NCBI GenBank assembly: GCA_004194705.1
Contig: SADC01000904.1
Location: 372,001 to 436,000, forward strand
Source: Ditylenchus dipsaci
Lineage: Eukaryota > Nematoda > Chromadorea > Rhabditida > Anguinidae
Length of the DNA stretch: 64,000 nt
Direction: 5' to 3'
Part shown: piece by piece, positions 38,301 through 47,889 of the stretch
How the letters are laid out: every line of letters starts with the position of its first letter
Position numbering within the stretch: position 1 is the first letter of the stretch
The notes under the pieces: model-generated
Told to the model about the DNA's origin: nothing
Seen by the model: the letters and a program-made list of their open reading frames with translations, nothing else
The model's database searches: none
Made by a program: the position numbers and the translations under genes

Positions 38301-41300
38301 TTTCCAGCACAACAAAAACAGCACCAACAGCCAAAACAAAATGTTAGTGAGAAGATTCCCAGAAATTTGGTCAAATCGTTTCGAAGTTCTCCTAAATTAA
38401 GCAAACATAGACTACCGTATTTACTCTATTAAACGGGCATGCCCGTTTAATTTTCAACCCCTCGAAAATTGGAAAATTGTGAGGTCGATCTCGGGATTTC
38501 CGGGTGCCCAACTAAAATCTAAAACCCGGAATCGATAGAGCTCGTGGGAGTTAAGAAAATGCATCTAATAGCTTTGCAAAATATTCACTCTGCTCCGAGA
38601 TATAAGTTCTCAAAGTTGAGGGGGCCCGTTTATTAGAGAGTGCCCGTTTAATAGAGTAAATACGGTAATTTAACACGAGAAAGGCGGGTGGTGACTTTTG
38701 TTGCTTCTGGTGCAGAAATTCACGCTGAACACGATGGTGCAATTAGTTTTTGAAATTATAAATTAAAGTGAGGACATCCAGGCAATTCAAAATTTCCAAA
38801 AACGGGACATTCCTGATCATCGAATTTTTAACTTCTTTTAGGTGTTTCTCACTTTGATGTATCCACTAGTTATGCAAATAATGTCTTAAAATGAAGAAAA
38901 TACACCAGGCTATCTAAGAAACACAAACATTTTAAGCATGGATGAAAAAAATAACCCTAACCAACCATTTTTCTGCCAAAAGACGTATTTACCAAAACAA
39001 CGTTCAAATCACCAAAAGGCTCGTAACTTTTGCACAGGTTATTTCACGGTATTATCTTTTGCAGATTCTTGTAGCGCAACTTGAGAGCTTTCGAATGAGC
39101 ACAAACACTTCCATGTTCATTAAGAAAAAATGCTGAAAATCGATTTTTCCGAATAAAAAAACTTTATGCATGTACGAATCTTTGAACAGACGCGCCTTTA
39201 ACTTTTACCAGAGAAACTATTTGGCTAATGGAAATTATTGCAATCTCTAGCATAGTGATGGGCAATACAGAATAAATATAAACACATAAGGTTTGGTCAA
39301 AAACAATATAAAGATACAAAATATACACTGATAAGATTCATGGATTTTTGATAAGATTCGCGGATGGCGAGGTTTCATAATTTTGGCAATTTTCATTATT
39401 CTCGGCTAAAAAATATATTAAAAGATACACACTTCAGTCAATACTGAATCATATAAAAGTTATAAATTCTCGATTTTCAGATGTCAGGTGTTTTTGATGT
39501 CGAGTTCAACGAAGCCAGTGATTCTGATATAAGTGATGCCGAATATTTGCGCGAAGATCTTGACTCGGACTACGAAGATGATGAAATAGCATTTCTTTCA
39601 GAGAATCAAGCCCCGTGCGATGAAACGTTTCTGCTACGATTGCAAAGATTCGGGTTCTCCAGAGCACAAGAAGCCTAAAGAAATCATCCAGCCGGCAAGT
39701 CGCATCACACGTGCCCATCCAGCAACGCCGATAAAAGGGAGGTGCGAAATCTGCCAGAAAAGTACGCCAGTCATATCTTGTCATATTTGTTCTGCAAAAG
39801 TATGTGTGCAGCATCAGGTGCAAAGTCATCCAGTTATTTGTACCCAGTGTTCTATTAAAAAGTGAATTTTTTACAGATTGCAATAATTTCCATTAGCCAA
39901 ATAGTTTCTCTGGTAAAAGTTAAAGGCGCGTCTGTTCAAAGATTCGTACATGCATAAAGTTTTTTATTCGGAAAAATCGATTTTCAGCATTTTTTCTTAA
40001 TGAACATGGAAGTGTTTGTACTCATTCGAAAGCTCTCAAGTTGCGCTACAAGAATCTGCGAAAGATAATACCGTGAAATAACCTGTGCAAAAAGTTACGA
40101 GCCTTTTGGTGATTTGAACGTTGTTTTGGTAAATACGTCTTTTGGCAGAAAAATGGTTGGTTAGGGTTATTTTTTTCATCCATGCTTAAAATGTTTGTGT
40201 TTCTTAGATAGCCTGATGTATTTCCTTCATTTTAAGACATTATTTGCATAACTAGTGGATACATCAAAGTGAGAAACACCTAAAAGAAGTTAAAAATTCG
40301 ATGATCAGGAATGTCCCGTTTTCGGAAATTTTGAATTGCCTGGATGTCCTCACTTTAATTTATAATTTCAAAAACTAATTGCACCATCGTGTTCAGCGTG
40401 AATTTCTGCACCAGAAGCAACAGAAGTCACCACCCGCCTTTCTCGTGTTAAAAAAAATGGAATATTTGACTAAAACTTTTAACTCTGCATATGGTCTGTC
40501 ACGTTAGAAAAACTGAAAAATGTCGGTTTTTGAACCAAAAGAAAATAAGATCTCAAAAATCTTCAATTTCTCAACAATTTTCAATAAATTAAAAAAAAAA
40601 TCCAAAACTTGGCCCAAATTCTAACAATTTTCGAGCTTTTGGGATGTGTGACCAATGTTTACTGGTCCGCCAATTGCTTTGGCCAGTTGGCTCTTATTGA
40701 CCAGGTAATTTGTCTGTCCTATGCCACCTGATTATTAATATTGCTTAGGCATCACAGAAATTGTAACTCACTTCACTGGCTCGATTTTCTGTGTTAACAA
40801 AAAAACCACTTGCAAAAACGGTTTAGAAACATTATTTATAAAAAAATATGGTACATTTTGCTATAATGATTTTAGCCAGGTTTCCAAACTGAAAAAGTAT
40901 TTTAAAATCTTATTTACCCTGTATAATAGGCTCGTCAAATTCGTTTTCAGAGTCCAGCATCACTCTGATCACCACAAAAATGCATATATTCATGAGACTT
41001 ATCTAAATCCAAATATTTTTTCTTAATTTCTAAAGCTACTAAAACAGCTTACAACACTTATAATCCCAATAGTTACACCCCAGTTTCGGGGTTTACCTGG
41101 TTCTGCCTGTAATTGGTTTTCTTGCATATCATTAAGAAAACTTATAAATAAACCTCATCAAACATTTGGCAAAGTAGAGGGTCTTACTAACAGATAATTA
41201 ATATAATTGAAAGTTCACAACCAGCGGTTCTCCAACCAAAAAATACAAAAAGGGATTATGTTGTAGTGAGGATTATGTAAATTAGCCATACTTCGTCTGA

Positions 41301-44300
41301 AATAGCCTTGTATGAGATTATTTTAATGTCTCATATTTTTTGTAATAGCTTTTTCAAACAAAAAGTAGCTTTTAATAGGCTTACCGCTTTGCAAGAGAGG
41401 TAAAATTCGGGGTTTTTAGAATTTGAATTGGTTCGTCTTGATACAACTTTTTTCTTGTGTTTTATTTGAAGGATGAAGAGAAAGAGACATAACGAAATAA
41501 AGTACATTTTGCGAAATAAAGTACAATTTGGTCATTTTTAGTCAAAAAGTTTCATTTTATCCAGTGCTTGTTGAGGTTTTAACACTAAAAATAAAGATTT
41601 TGAAGCAAAACCTCAAAATTTCTAAAGATTTCGGGTGTCAAATAAAGTAAAAATTTTTAAATAAAGTACAGATGAGAACCCTGTTCTAGGATAATAAAAA
41701 AGACCAAAATTAAAAGTGTCGCCACTAAGCGGATTTGAACCTGAGATCTAGAAACAGTAAAATACAACGCTTTCCCACTATACCACAACATTTTTGAGTG
41801 AATAGTCTCAAATAGTGTTGGGCCATGGGGGTCGAGCGAGAATCGAGAACGAGAACAGCAAAATTTTCGAGACGAGAAATCGAGAACTCTAGAAACTTTC
41901 TCGTCTCGAGCCCAACATTACTCCCTACTAGGATCGACCAATTGAACGGTCAAATAAAACTCGATCAATTGACCGAAAACCGGTCAATTGTAAAAAATTT
42001 CGGTACTTATGCTGTTTGGGACCGACCGTCATTTTTTGTTTTTTCTTTCATTTTGAGACTAGAAATAATATAAATAATTTTTATTACCAACGCACCAAAA
42101 AAAGATACAAATAACACATGAATGTGACACACAACAAAACGGCCAAACAATTTGTGCAATAAAATCAAAAAAATGACGGTCGGTCCCAAACAGCATAAGT
42201 ACCAAAATTTCATCTCAGTGGTTTTTTACTATTTTCATTTCCGTTACCGTTAAACCCCTTATTAACGTAACATCTTATTAACGTAATTCCAGTCGTTTTT
42301 CTGTTGGTCTATAAAGAAATTCTCATTTGTCGATCCTCTTATCATTACCATTGGGAGAGTTGACTGTATTAGGATAATTGACTTATAGGGATAGTTGACT
42401 GTATACAGGGCTCTTGTTGAGAACTTTTAAGATAAAGTAAATTTTGTCAAATAACGTATATTTTTGCCATTTTTCGTCAAAAATGCTATTTTATCCAGTT
42501 GTTATTGGTTTTTGAGCAGCAAAAATAAAAGAGTTGACGTAAAATTTCAAAATTTTTAAAGATTCGGAGTCGCAAATAAAGTAAAAACAAGAGCCCTGCT
42601 GTATTAGGATAATTGACTGAAAAATTTTGAAATTATCAGTCGAAATGGCCCCAACCAAATCTTAGTCAAAAAATGGAGGGTGGCGAGTTACTAGAGGGTG
42701 AGGAGTTAATAGAGTAAATACGGTAGTCCTGCCCACCTTTTTGCTGTTTTTAGATTTTACATTTCTGCGAGCAATCAACGCAGTGAACTCTGATTTGGTC
42801 AACAACTTGGGTAAACATTTTCAAAAGTAGTTTAAAACACAAATCACACACTTGACTAATCCAGGCAATCTCCTGCATCGAGCGTGTCACTCAAAAGTGT
42901 GATTTCTTTTTGTAAATTGATGTGAAATTATTTATTCAGCTGAATCCACGCCAAAAGTACCCTGGGTTTGACCTGGAAGTCATGGAACATGAACTCAAAG
43001 GGGCTGGAGAAGGTCTGGTGCTTGAGTTGAAAACACTTAGAGGTTGACCCATTTTCCCCTTAACTATCAAAAAATTAATTTTTGTCTTGATTAAGAGCGC
43101 GTGGGCAACCATTACAACAATCTATTATTCTTCCGCGGTCTGGAAACCATCAATGAGACCGTCAAAAAGGCGAACGCTTTTTTCAACCTACAGGCTCCTT
43201 GGAATTTGAAGCAGGGACCGGAAGTGAAACAGTTTTACAGTTTTCACCAACAGTAAAAATTGTTTTTTTTTCAGGTATACACAGTGCTTTTTATAGTGTG
43301 CGAAACGTAGGATAATTTTAAAATTTCATACAGTGAAACTTCTATAAATTCCCCGCCCGAAAAATTAATTCCCTCTTTAGTTTTACCAAACCCTTGATTT
43401 TATTCTCCATTAAGTTTCTTTGCTGCTTTCATACTGGCATGCCCATGGATATATATACATATACATATTTTTCAAACTTCTTAATGTTTCTATAACGGCT
43501 GAGTAGGCGAAATTCGGACTGAGTGAAACGAAGTATTTGTCAGCTATTTTATCAACATCTATTAGCCATAATACAGGGTGATCAAACTTTTTCTCCCACA
43601 TTTTTTTGCCCATAACTTTTTATTGAAAGGCTCAAATTTTGTGTTCGACCACTATTCGAAAGCCCTAGAACTGCCATTTTGTTTGAAACAAGAACGTAGA
43701 GCCATTGGCAATTAGAACCCAAGCTGCAGCTATTTTATAAATTCTTGAAAATTCAACAAGATATCAACAAAGGTTTATTCAAGGAACAACAGCAGCATTT
43801 TTTATTTGGTCTCCACACTTCTTCAATTTCTTTCAATGCAAATTTCTATTTTTGAACTTTTCATTATAAAATATTGCTGTACAAACATTCTTTTTATAAC
43901 TCTTGGAATAAAAGCACGAAATGGAGTGTTCATCGAAGAACAAAATATGCAATCTGCTAGAACATGAGATGTTCTACACACCTTTTTACGGAATAATTTT
44001 TCCTCAACATTATTGCAAGTTACAAAGTTTTTAAACTTTTGATTTCTTTGGAAAAGCGGATTTTCTGAGAATCTGAAATTTCTTTGAAAAGTTGGTAATT
44101 TGAAAAGCTCATAACTTTCGTTTTTTTCAACGAAAGACGTTTTTGCAAAATTTATGTGGTGGAGCCAGGCCTGATCTACAATTTGGCGTTTTAACACTAA
44201 AGTTTCTTAATTTCAGAGTCATGTTTCACCATGTTTGAAGAACACGTAAAAAGCTTGTACAGCGATATTTTTTGACGAAAATTTCCAAAATGTCATATCT

Positions 44301-46814
44301 TATTGTTTAGTAAGCCAAATTACCCAGTTCAAAGTGCACCAAAAAGAAAATGAAACAGGCTACAAAATGATGCATTATGGGCTAATAGTTGTTGATTAAA
44401 GAGCTGACAAATACTTTGTTTCACTCAGTCCGGATTTCGCCTATTCACCCGTTAGTCTACACGGAGCCATTGTCTGGTTTTAGACTGAAAACACAAGAAA
44501 AACAGAATTTTTGGGGTATCGACGTTAGGTACCTTTTTTCCCATTTTGGAACTACCCTGTGTTTTAACTTCTTAGGCCTTAGGCTCAGGCCTTAGGCTTA
44601 GGGTAGGCCAGCGTATGTTAGGACGGACTAATGAATGCCTGGCGCACTTTTTCCGGGGTAATCTGGGACTGTGACTAATTTTTGGGTGCTTTTTCATGAG
44701 CTTTTATAAAAAAGATATTTAGGCCAAAATGGGAAAAAAGGTACCTAACGTCAACGCACCGAATTTTTAGTCTTTCCAAATTATAGAAGAGAAAACTCGA
44801 TTTTTTAAAAGACCATGCTCGTGCGTTCTAAGTTGTCCCCGCCAATTTAATTTTTTCCCTAGTCATTGAACTACTTTACGGATTTTTTAACTTGGTTTCT
44901 AATAAAACAAAGCCTAGAATTTGATAATAGGTTAAGTTTTGTGAAAAACCAAGTTAAAAAATCTGTACAGAAGTTCAATGATTAGGATTTTTTTGAATTG
45001 GCAGGGTACAATCGTGGACGTAGACGGCAATGGTGCTTTAGATTGGGCAAATCTTTTTTGAATTTTTTCGGCGAAAAAATTTCAGTAAATAAAATGAAAA
45101 TCGAATGAAAATTTCTGGTTTTTAGACATTCTGTATTCTGCTATTAATATTTTTTCTCAAAATCGACTATCGCCTTGGTCTAGATTTTTCATAGGAATTC
45201 CAGTTTTGATTATAATCTTCTTGACATCCCAACTGTAACTATTGCCTGCATGGTGCTCATCGGAAGAATGACACCACTTTATACAGGGTGTTTGACAAAT
45301 TCGGCTTTTGGCTTCGGAAATTTCGTCTGCCAGCCTTCTAAAGTTCAGGGTCGGTTTTTAGAAATCTTAGCGAGTGACTAATGATTTTAGGCTAAATTTT
45401 AGGTTCATTTTTAACGGCAATTTTTTTTTCTGAAAATATTCAAAAGATACGCTTTTGTAGCCTTGAATCTCATTTGTCAAATAGTATAAAAAATTTACCA
45501 AGAATATTTTTTTAAAAATAAGCATTTGGTTGTAAACAACAGGTGTGGTCATTTTGAGAACGTGACAAGAATCTTTCATTATTTTAGTGTGATTAAATTT
45601 TTAATCCACTCAAATACGGTATGACAATATCATAGCACCATGTTGTAGCGAAGATAAAAGACTAAAAACTCCATTTTTCAAAATAATTTTTGAAAGTTTT
45701 TTTTTGTTGAGATATAGACCTAAAAAAAGTAATTACCTGAAAATTCGAAATGTTGGATAAATTTCAATTTTTGGCCGTTTTCTTTGAAAAGCCGTATCTC
45801 GACACTCATATTTTCAAAAAGGCTATAAAATCTTTTTCGCATGACTTTAACTGAGCTACAATATAGTGCTAACATTCTTCTATTTTTAATTTGTATTAAC
45901 TTCATAAAATCTTTAAAAAATTGCGAGTTTTTTAAAAATCAACCAAAAGCTACCCTGAACTGAAACTGAAAGACTTTGAAATCTCAGCTTTCCAACAAAA
46001 AAAAAACTCCGAAAAAGATTAAAAATTTCATTAAAAATAGACAAATCGAAATCGGGGAATAAAAAAAACACCCTGTATTGTGGAGATGCCCCTAGTTTTT
46101 TGCTGTTGTATCTTTTTCTTACTTTTTTTCTTGTTTTTTTCTAGCTAAAGAAGTGAAAAATTCGGATTCTTGGCCACATGTAAACGAGAATAGTGTCAAA
46201 AAATTATTGGCTTTTGAATTCTTTTTTTCTCTTGGGTGACACTTTTGTGAGCTTTCGAAGCACTTATAAATTTTCTAGTTCTGGGAAAGTAGAATTAATA
46301 GAGGCTATGCATCGAAATTGAAATTTTTTTTGTAGAGTGCGTATAGCCACTATCCTCTTGCAACCAGTGGTTCCAGACTATGCGGATAAGGCACTTAGCA
46401 GGTAAATAAAATTTGGATTGCTAAGTTTGTTTCTGTTAAATTCTATCTATATACTTGAGAATTAAGTTGGTCAGTACCCAAATTTTAAGTTAGTCGATCC
46501 GATAAGCGAAAGCCTTGAGCAACGCATTCTTAAAATATATCAGTTTTCAAAAACAGCTGGTTTGCTTATCTCTCAGTTTTGAGCAATTAAAAAAATTCCA
46601 TCATACGTATTCCCGCCATAATTTTGGTAAAGTTCTCATCTCCAAACTAACACTATAAAATTGTTCAGATTGGGCATGTCAAAAGACGAAAGACACCTTG
46701 GAACGGCTGTATTCGGCGGTGGTCCCACCATGAAAATATATGGCAGACCGCTGGGCAAAGATATTGGAGTACTAATGAACAGAATAGACAGCAGGGACTC
46801 CACCTTATTCGATT
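29352..46814 (+). CDS. mars-2: Mitochondrial methionyl-tRNA synthetase
   Basis: Class I aminoacyl-tRNA synthetase charging tRNA-Met in mitochondria. Exons: 29352-29468, 30268-30303, 30351-30472, 30520-30590, 30748-30783, 30873-30928, 30974-31005, 31064-31195, 31240-31278, 31331-31400, 31754-31872, 31932-31954, 32019-32131, 33459-33557, 33603-33714, 42754-42810, 42865-42896, 42940-43042, 43096-43223, 43275-43306, 46336-46401, 46669-46814; about 580 codons, near the 593 of the human enzyme. A basic start ([11 protein letters not shown]) suits mitochondrial import. [13 protein letters not shown] is the HIGH signature; [24 protein letters not shown] and KAKMSKSTGN (KMSKS) follow; [13 protein letters not shown] and QAPWNLKQG are the anticodon-binding domain. 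KMSKS is split by a GC..AG intron. Introns of 9.0 kb (33715-42753) and 3.0 kb (43307-46335) are full of repeats. Apparent one-base deletions lie at about 29395, 31355 and 33516. Confidence 0.92.
29668..30168. mobile_element. Pogo-like MITE in intron 1 of the methionyl-tRNA synthetase gene
   Basis: Begins TACAGTCGACGCTCGATACA and ends with the inverted CGTTATATCGAGAGTCAGCTGTA; inner words CGTTGTATCGAAATTC and GTTCATTGTATCGG repeat the same theme. It accounts for most of the 800-bp intron. Confidence 0.8.
32405..32660. mobile_element. GGCGCTACTATA-family element in a synthetase intron
   Basis: GGCGCTACTATAGAATACCC plus C-run on the left, G-run plus TTTTATTCTATAGTAGG on the right, and TTAGCCCTTAGGCTTGGG inside. 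A close relative lies at 37905-38170 in the next large intron. Confidence 0.75.
33062..33356. mobile_element. Palindrome with CGAATACGAGTTTTG words
   Basis: Ends GGGAGGGGCCGATTCGTATT and the inverted CGAATCGGCCCCTCCC; the words CAAAACTCGTATTCG repeat in both arms. Lies in the synthetase intron 32132-33458. Confidence 0.85.
34757..34842. mobile_element. Very short pogo-like MITE (86 bp)
   Basis: TACAGTCAAGTCTCGATATA at the left, TATATAGAGACTTGACTGTA at the right, with AAGATACACC / GGTGTATCTTATA inside; nearly the whole length is terminal repeat. Confidence 0.85.
34951..35420 (-). CDS. Coding exon of an unidentified gene, nested in a synthetase intron
   Basis: Read on the minus strand from an acceptor (AGTCTTGCAG, about 35421) to a donor (CAG|GTAAATA, about 34951). 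The frame is rich in Ser, Pro, Gln and charged residues: [30 protein letters not shown], then [20 protein letters not shown] and [16 protein letters not shown]. Two overlapping frames join at about 35194 if one A/T is restored in a homopolymer, so the 150-codon frame is taken as one exon. It looks like a disordered cytoplasmic tail; no family is recognised and no neighbouring exons were found. It lies antisense inside the 9-kb intron of the methionyl-tRNA synthetase gene. Confidence 0.55.
35855..36515. mobile_element. Foldback element with CCTTGGGGGACCAAGG word, copy 2
   Basis: Same order as 14422-15068: GTTTAAACGACTCCTAAGTA arm, ATATGCTTAAAACGATAAAA, a core GTCTAAGGTAAGTG hairpin (36098-36209) and inverted arm. 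Element copies are similar along their whole length, showing one mobile family. Confidence 0.85.
36771..37000. mobile_element. AAAGGACCATGG-family palindrome
   Basis: TTAAAGGACCATGGTTTTAG and inward arms ATTTGAATTGGCGGGGACAC / GTTTCCCCGCCAATTCATA; the loop contains TCTCTTTCGTCTCTC against its complement. A cousin is at 58822-59090. Confidence 0.75.
37905..38170. mobile_element. GGCGCTAGTAGCGAATA-family element
   Basis: Left end GGCGCTAGTAGCGAATACGT, right end TTATTCACTACTAGGGCCC after a G10 run; shares the CCTTAGCCCTTAGGCTTAGG and GGACATAAATTTGGGTAGTC words with 32405-32660. Confidence 0.75.
38413..38668. mobile_element. ACCGTATTTACTCTATTAAACGGGC-family MITE
   Basis: TACCGTATTTACTCTATTAA at the left and TTTAATAGAGTAAATACGGTA at the right, with the complementary words GGGCATGCCCG and GGGGGCCCGTTTATTAGAG inside. 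Confidence 0.85.
38674..40447. mobile_element. PiggyBac-like palindromic element with 573-bp arms and TTAA duplication
   Basis: TTAA flanks both sides (38670-38673, 40448-40451). Ends are CACGAGAAAGGCGGGTGG and its inverted copy; the arms 38674-39247 and 39876-40447 match almost perfectly. The 628-bp core encodes an acidic N-terminus and a piggyBac-type zinc-binding tail but no catalytic domain. TTAA target sites are the hallmark of piggyBac elements. It lies in the 9-kb intron of the synthetase gene. Confidence 0.85.
39481..39865 (+). pseudogene. Internally deleted piggyBac-type transposase (N-terminus plus Cys-rich tail)
   Basis: Frame 1 (39481-39678) begins with an acidic stretch, [12 protein letters not shown] then [10 protein letters not shown], as in the N-termini of piggyBac transposases. 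Frame 2 (39620-39865) ends in C-x2-C-x8-C-x2-C-x4-C-x2-H-x(n)-C-x2-C (RCEICQ...[13 protein letters not shown]...CTQC), the C5HC2 cysteine-rich domain that binds piggyBac terminal repeats. The central RNase-H-like domain with its three catalytic Asp residues is absent, and the two frames are offset by one base, so it could only act, if at all, as a DNA-binding peptide. An acceptor-like TTTTCAG stands directly before the first ATG. Confidence 0.75.
41715..41795 (-). repeat. tRNA-like segment, degenerate
   Basis: On the minus strand GTGGTATAGTGGGAAAGC resembles an A-box/D-arm and AGGTTCAAATCC a B-box. T-arm and acceptor pairing are poor, so it is probably a tRNA pseudogene or SINE head. No isotype assigned. 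Confidence 0.45.
44514..44760. repeat. Inverted repeat GACGTTAGGTACCTTTTTTCCC
   Basis: Near 44520 the word GTTAGGTACCTTTTTTCCC is mirrored by GGGAAAAAAGGTACCTAAC at about 44731-44750. The core holds degenerate TTAGGC words (TTAGGCCTTAGGCTCAGG). It lies in the last large intron of the synthetase gene, together with an older inverted pair 43490-43550 / 44395-44450. Confidence 0.7.
44805..45055. mobile_element. AAAGRCCATG-family element
   Basis: AAAAGACCATGCTCGTGCG at the left and GACGGCAATGGTGCTTTAG at the right; CTAGTCATTGAACTACTTTACGG is mirrored by CTGTACAGAAGTTCAATGATTAGG-type sequence. Same family as 16790-17235. Confidence 0.7.
45277..46080. mobile_element. ACAGGGTGTTT-ended element
   Basis: TATACAGGGTGTTTGACAAA at the left and AACACCCTGTAT at the right; TTCAGGGTCGGTTTTTAGAAA is mirrored by CAAAAGCTACCCTGAAC with drift. 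No coding sequence. Lies in the synthetase intron 43307-46335. Confidence 0.65.
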
Positions 46815-47885
46815 AAAAATAAATACTCAATGAAAAAGTTTCTGATTCTGTGTTCAAAATTCAAAAATGTTTCCTGTTTTTGAAGGTGTAATTTTTATTT
46901 TTAGTATTATACGTACAAACTGGCGTTGGTGAAATGGCTGGCTACAATCTTTTAAAGAATATTTTCAAGAATATTCTTCGCCATATCTTTTCCCGGTTTT
47001 TAGTTATATAAATTTAAAAAAAAAGCTAAAATCAAATCACACGCCAAAATACTGATTTCCTCCAGTAAACCGAAAAAATAACTATTTCTAGGTGTTATTC
47101 CAGTTATTTATTTATTTTAAGATCAACATGTAACCTTGTGATTCTAGTCTCTTATAAGCTACAAACTGTTCCATTGTAAAAAAATTCCTGCAAAAGTTAG
47201 CTTTTGTAAAATAGGATTTATTTTATAACTACTATTTATCTAATTTTTTATTACAATGGGAGAGCTGATAGTTCATGAGAAACTCGAATCGTAGGGCTAG
47301 ATGCTGAAAAAACAATGAAAAATACTCATTTATACGATTTACTGGGAATTACCGGGAATTTTACCGGGAAGAAATCAGTGAATTTGATGAAGAAATCAGT
47401 ATTATGGTGTATCATTTCAGTTACACTCTGGAAATATACAAAAATTGTATGGATGAAGTTCATTTAAAAATCCAAAAAAAATGCCTGAATTTAGAATAAC
47501 TCGGCTATATTACCGGTAATATTTCCATTCAGCAACTTCAGCATAAACAGCGCAGCCACAACCGCGCAAGAAAAAACATTGAAGATCATATTTTCTAATT
47601 CAGGCAGGCTCACGCAGGAAAAAATTTATTTAGTGCTTGTAAAATTTGTGTACACTTTTTAATTTTGCAGCTGCACCGACAACATTTTTAAATTTCAAAA
47701 ATAAAGAAAATTTTGAAAAGCACAGAATATTTCACCCTAAGAATTTTTGGGAGGACACTGAATAAGAGATTCCCCACTCACTTTCTAAAAATTGCTTTGT
47801 ATAATACTTAAAAAACAGTAATAATTTTTTTATTGCTTCAAAAATAAAATATTAATTAAATTGTGTGTCTTACACAAAAAAAAGA
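46815..47885. other. Convergent intergenic region
   Basis: AATAAA follows the synthetase stop within 10 bp (46816-46825). The rest is AT-rich with GGGAATTACCGGGAATTTTACCGGG near 47343 and no recognised gene or repeat end. Confidence 0.4.
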
Positions 47886-47889
47886 TTTA

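Larger units (their letters stand above)
33715..42753 (+). other. 9.0-kb transposon-filled intron of the synthetase gene
   Basis: Exon 15 (ending in FEDI) joins exon 16 ([10 protein letters not shown]) in phase across this stretch. Recognised contents: an inverted repeat at 33890-34130 (GGGTTATCGGGACTACCTC against its complement), a pogo-like MITE 34757-34842, a minus-strand coding exon 34951-35420, elements at 35855-36515, 36771-37000, 37905-38170, 38413-38668, 38674-40447, an inverted repeat 41996-42212 (TTACTTATGCTGTTTGG-type word) and pogo-like ends 42245-42370. 37000-37900 and 40452-41700 show nothing recognisable. Confidence 0.8.

Noticed and set aside
39506..39883. A 125-codon minus-strand open frame, the longest in its region
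   Set aside because: It is the antisense shadow of the piggyBac-type frames, whose cysteine pattern is on the plus strand.
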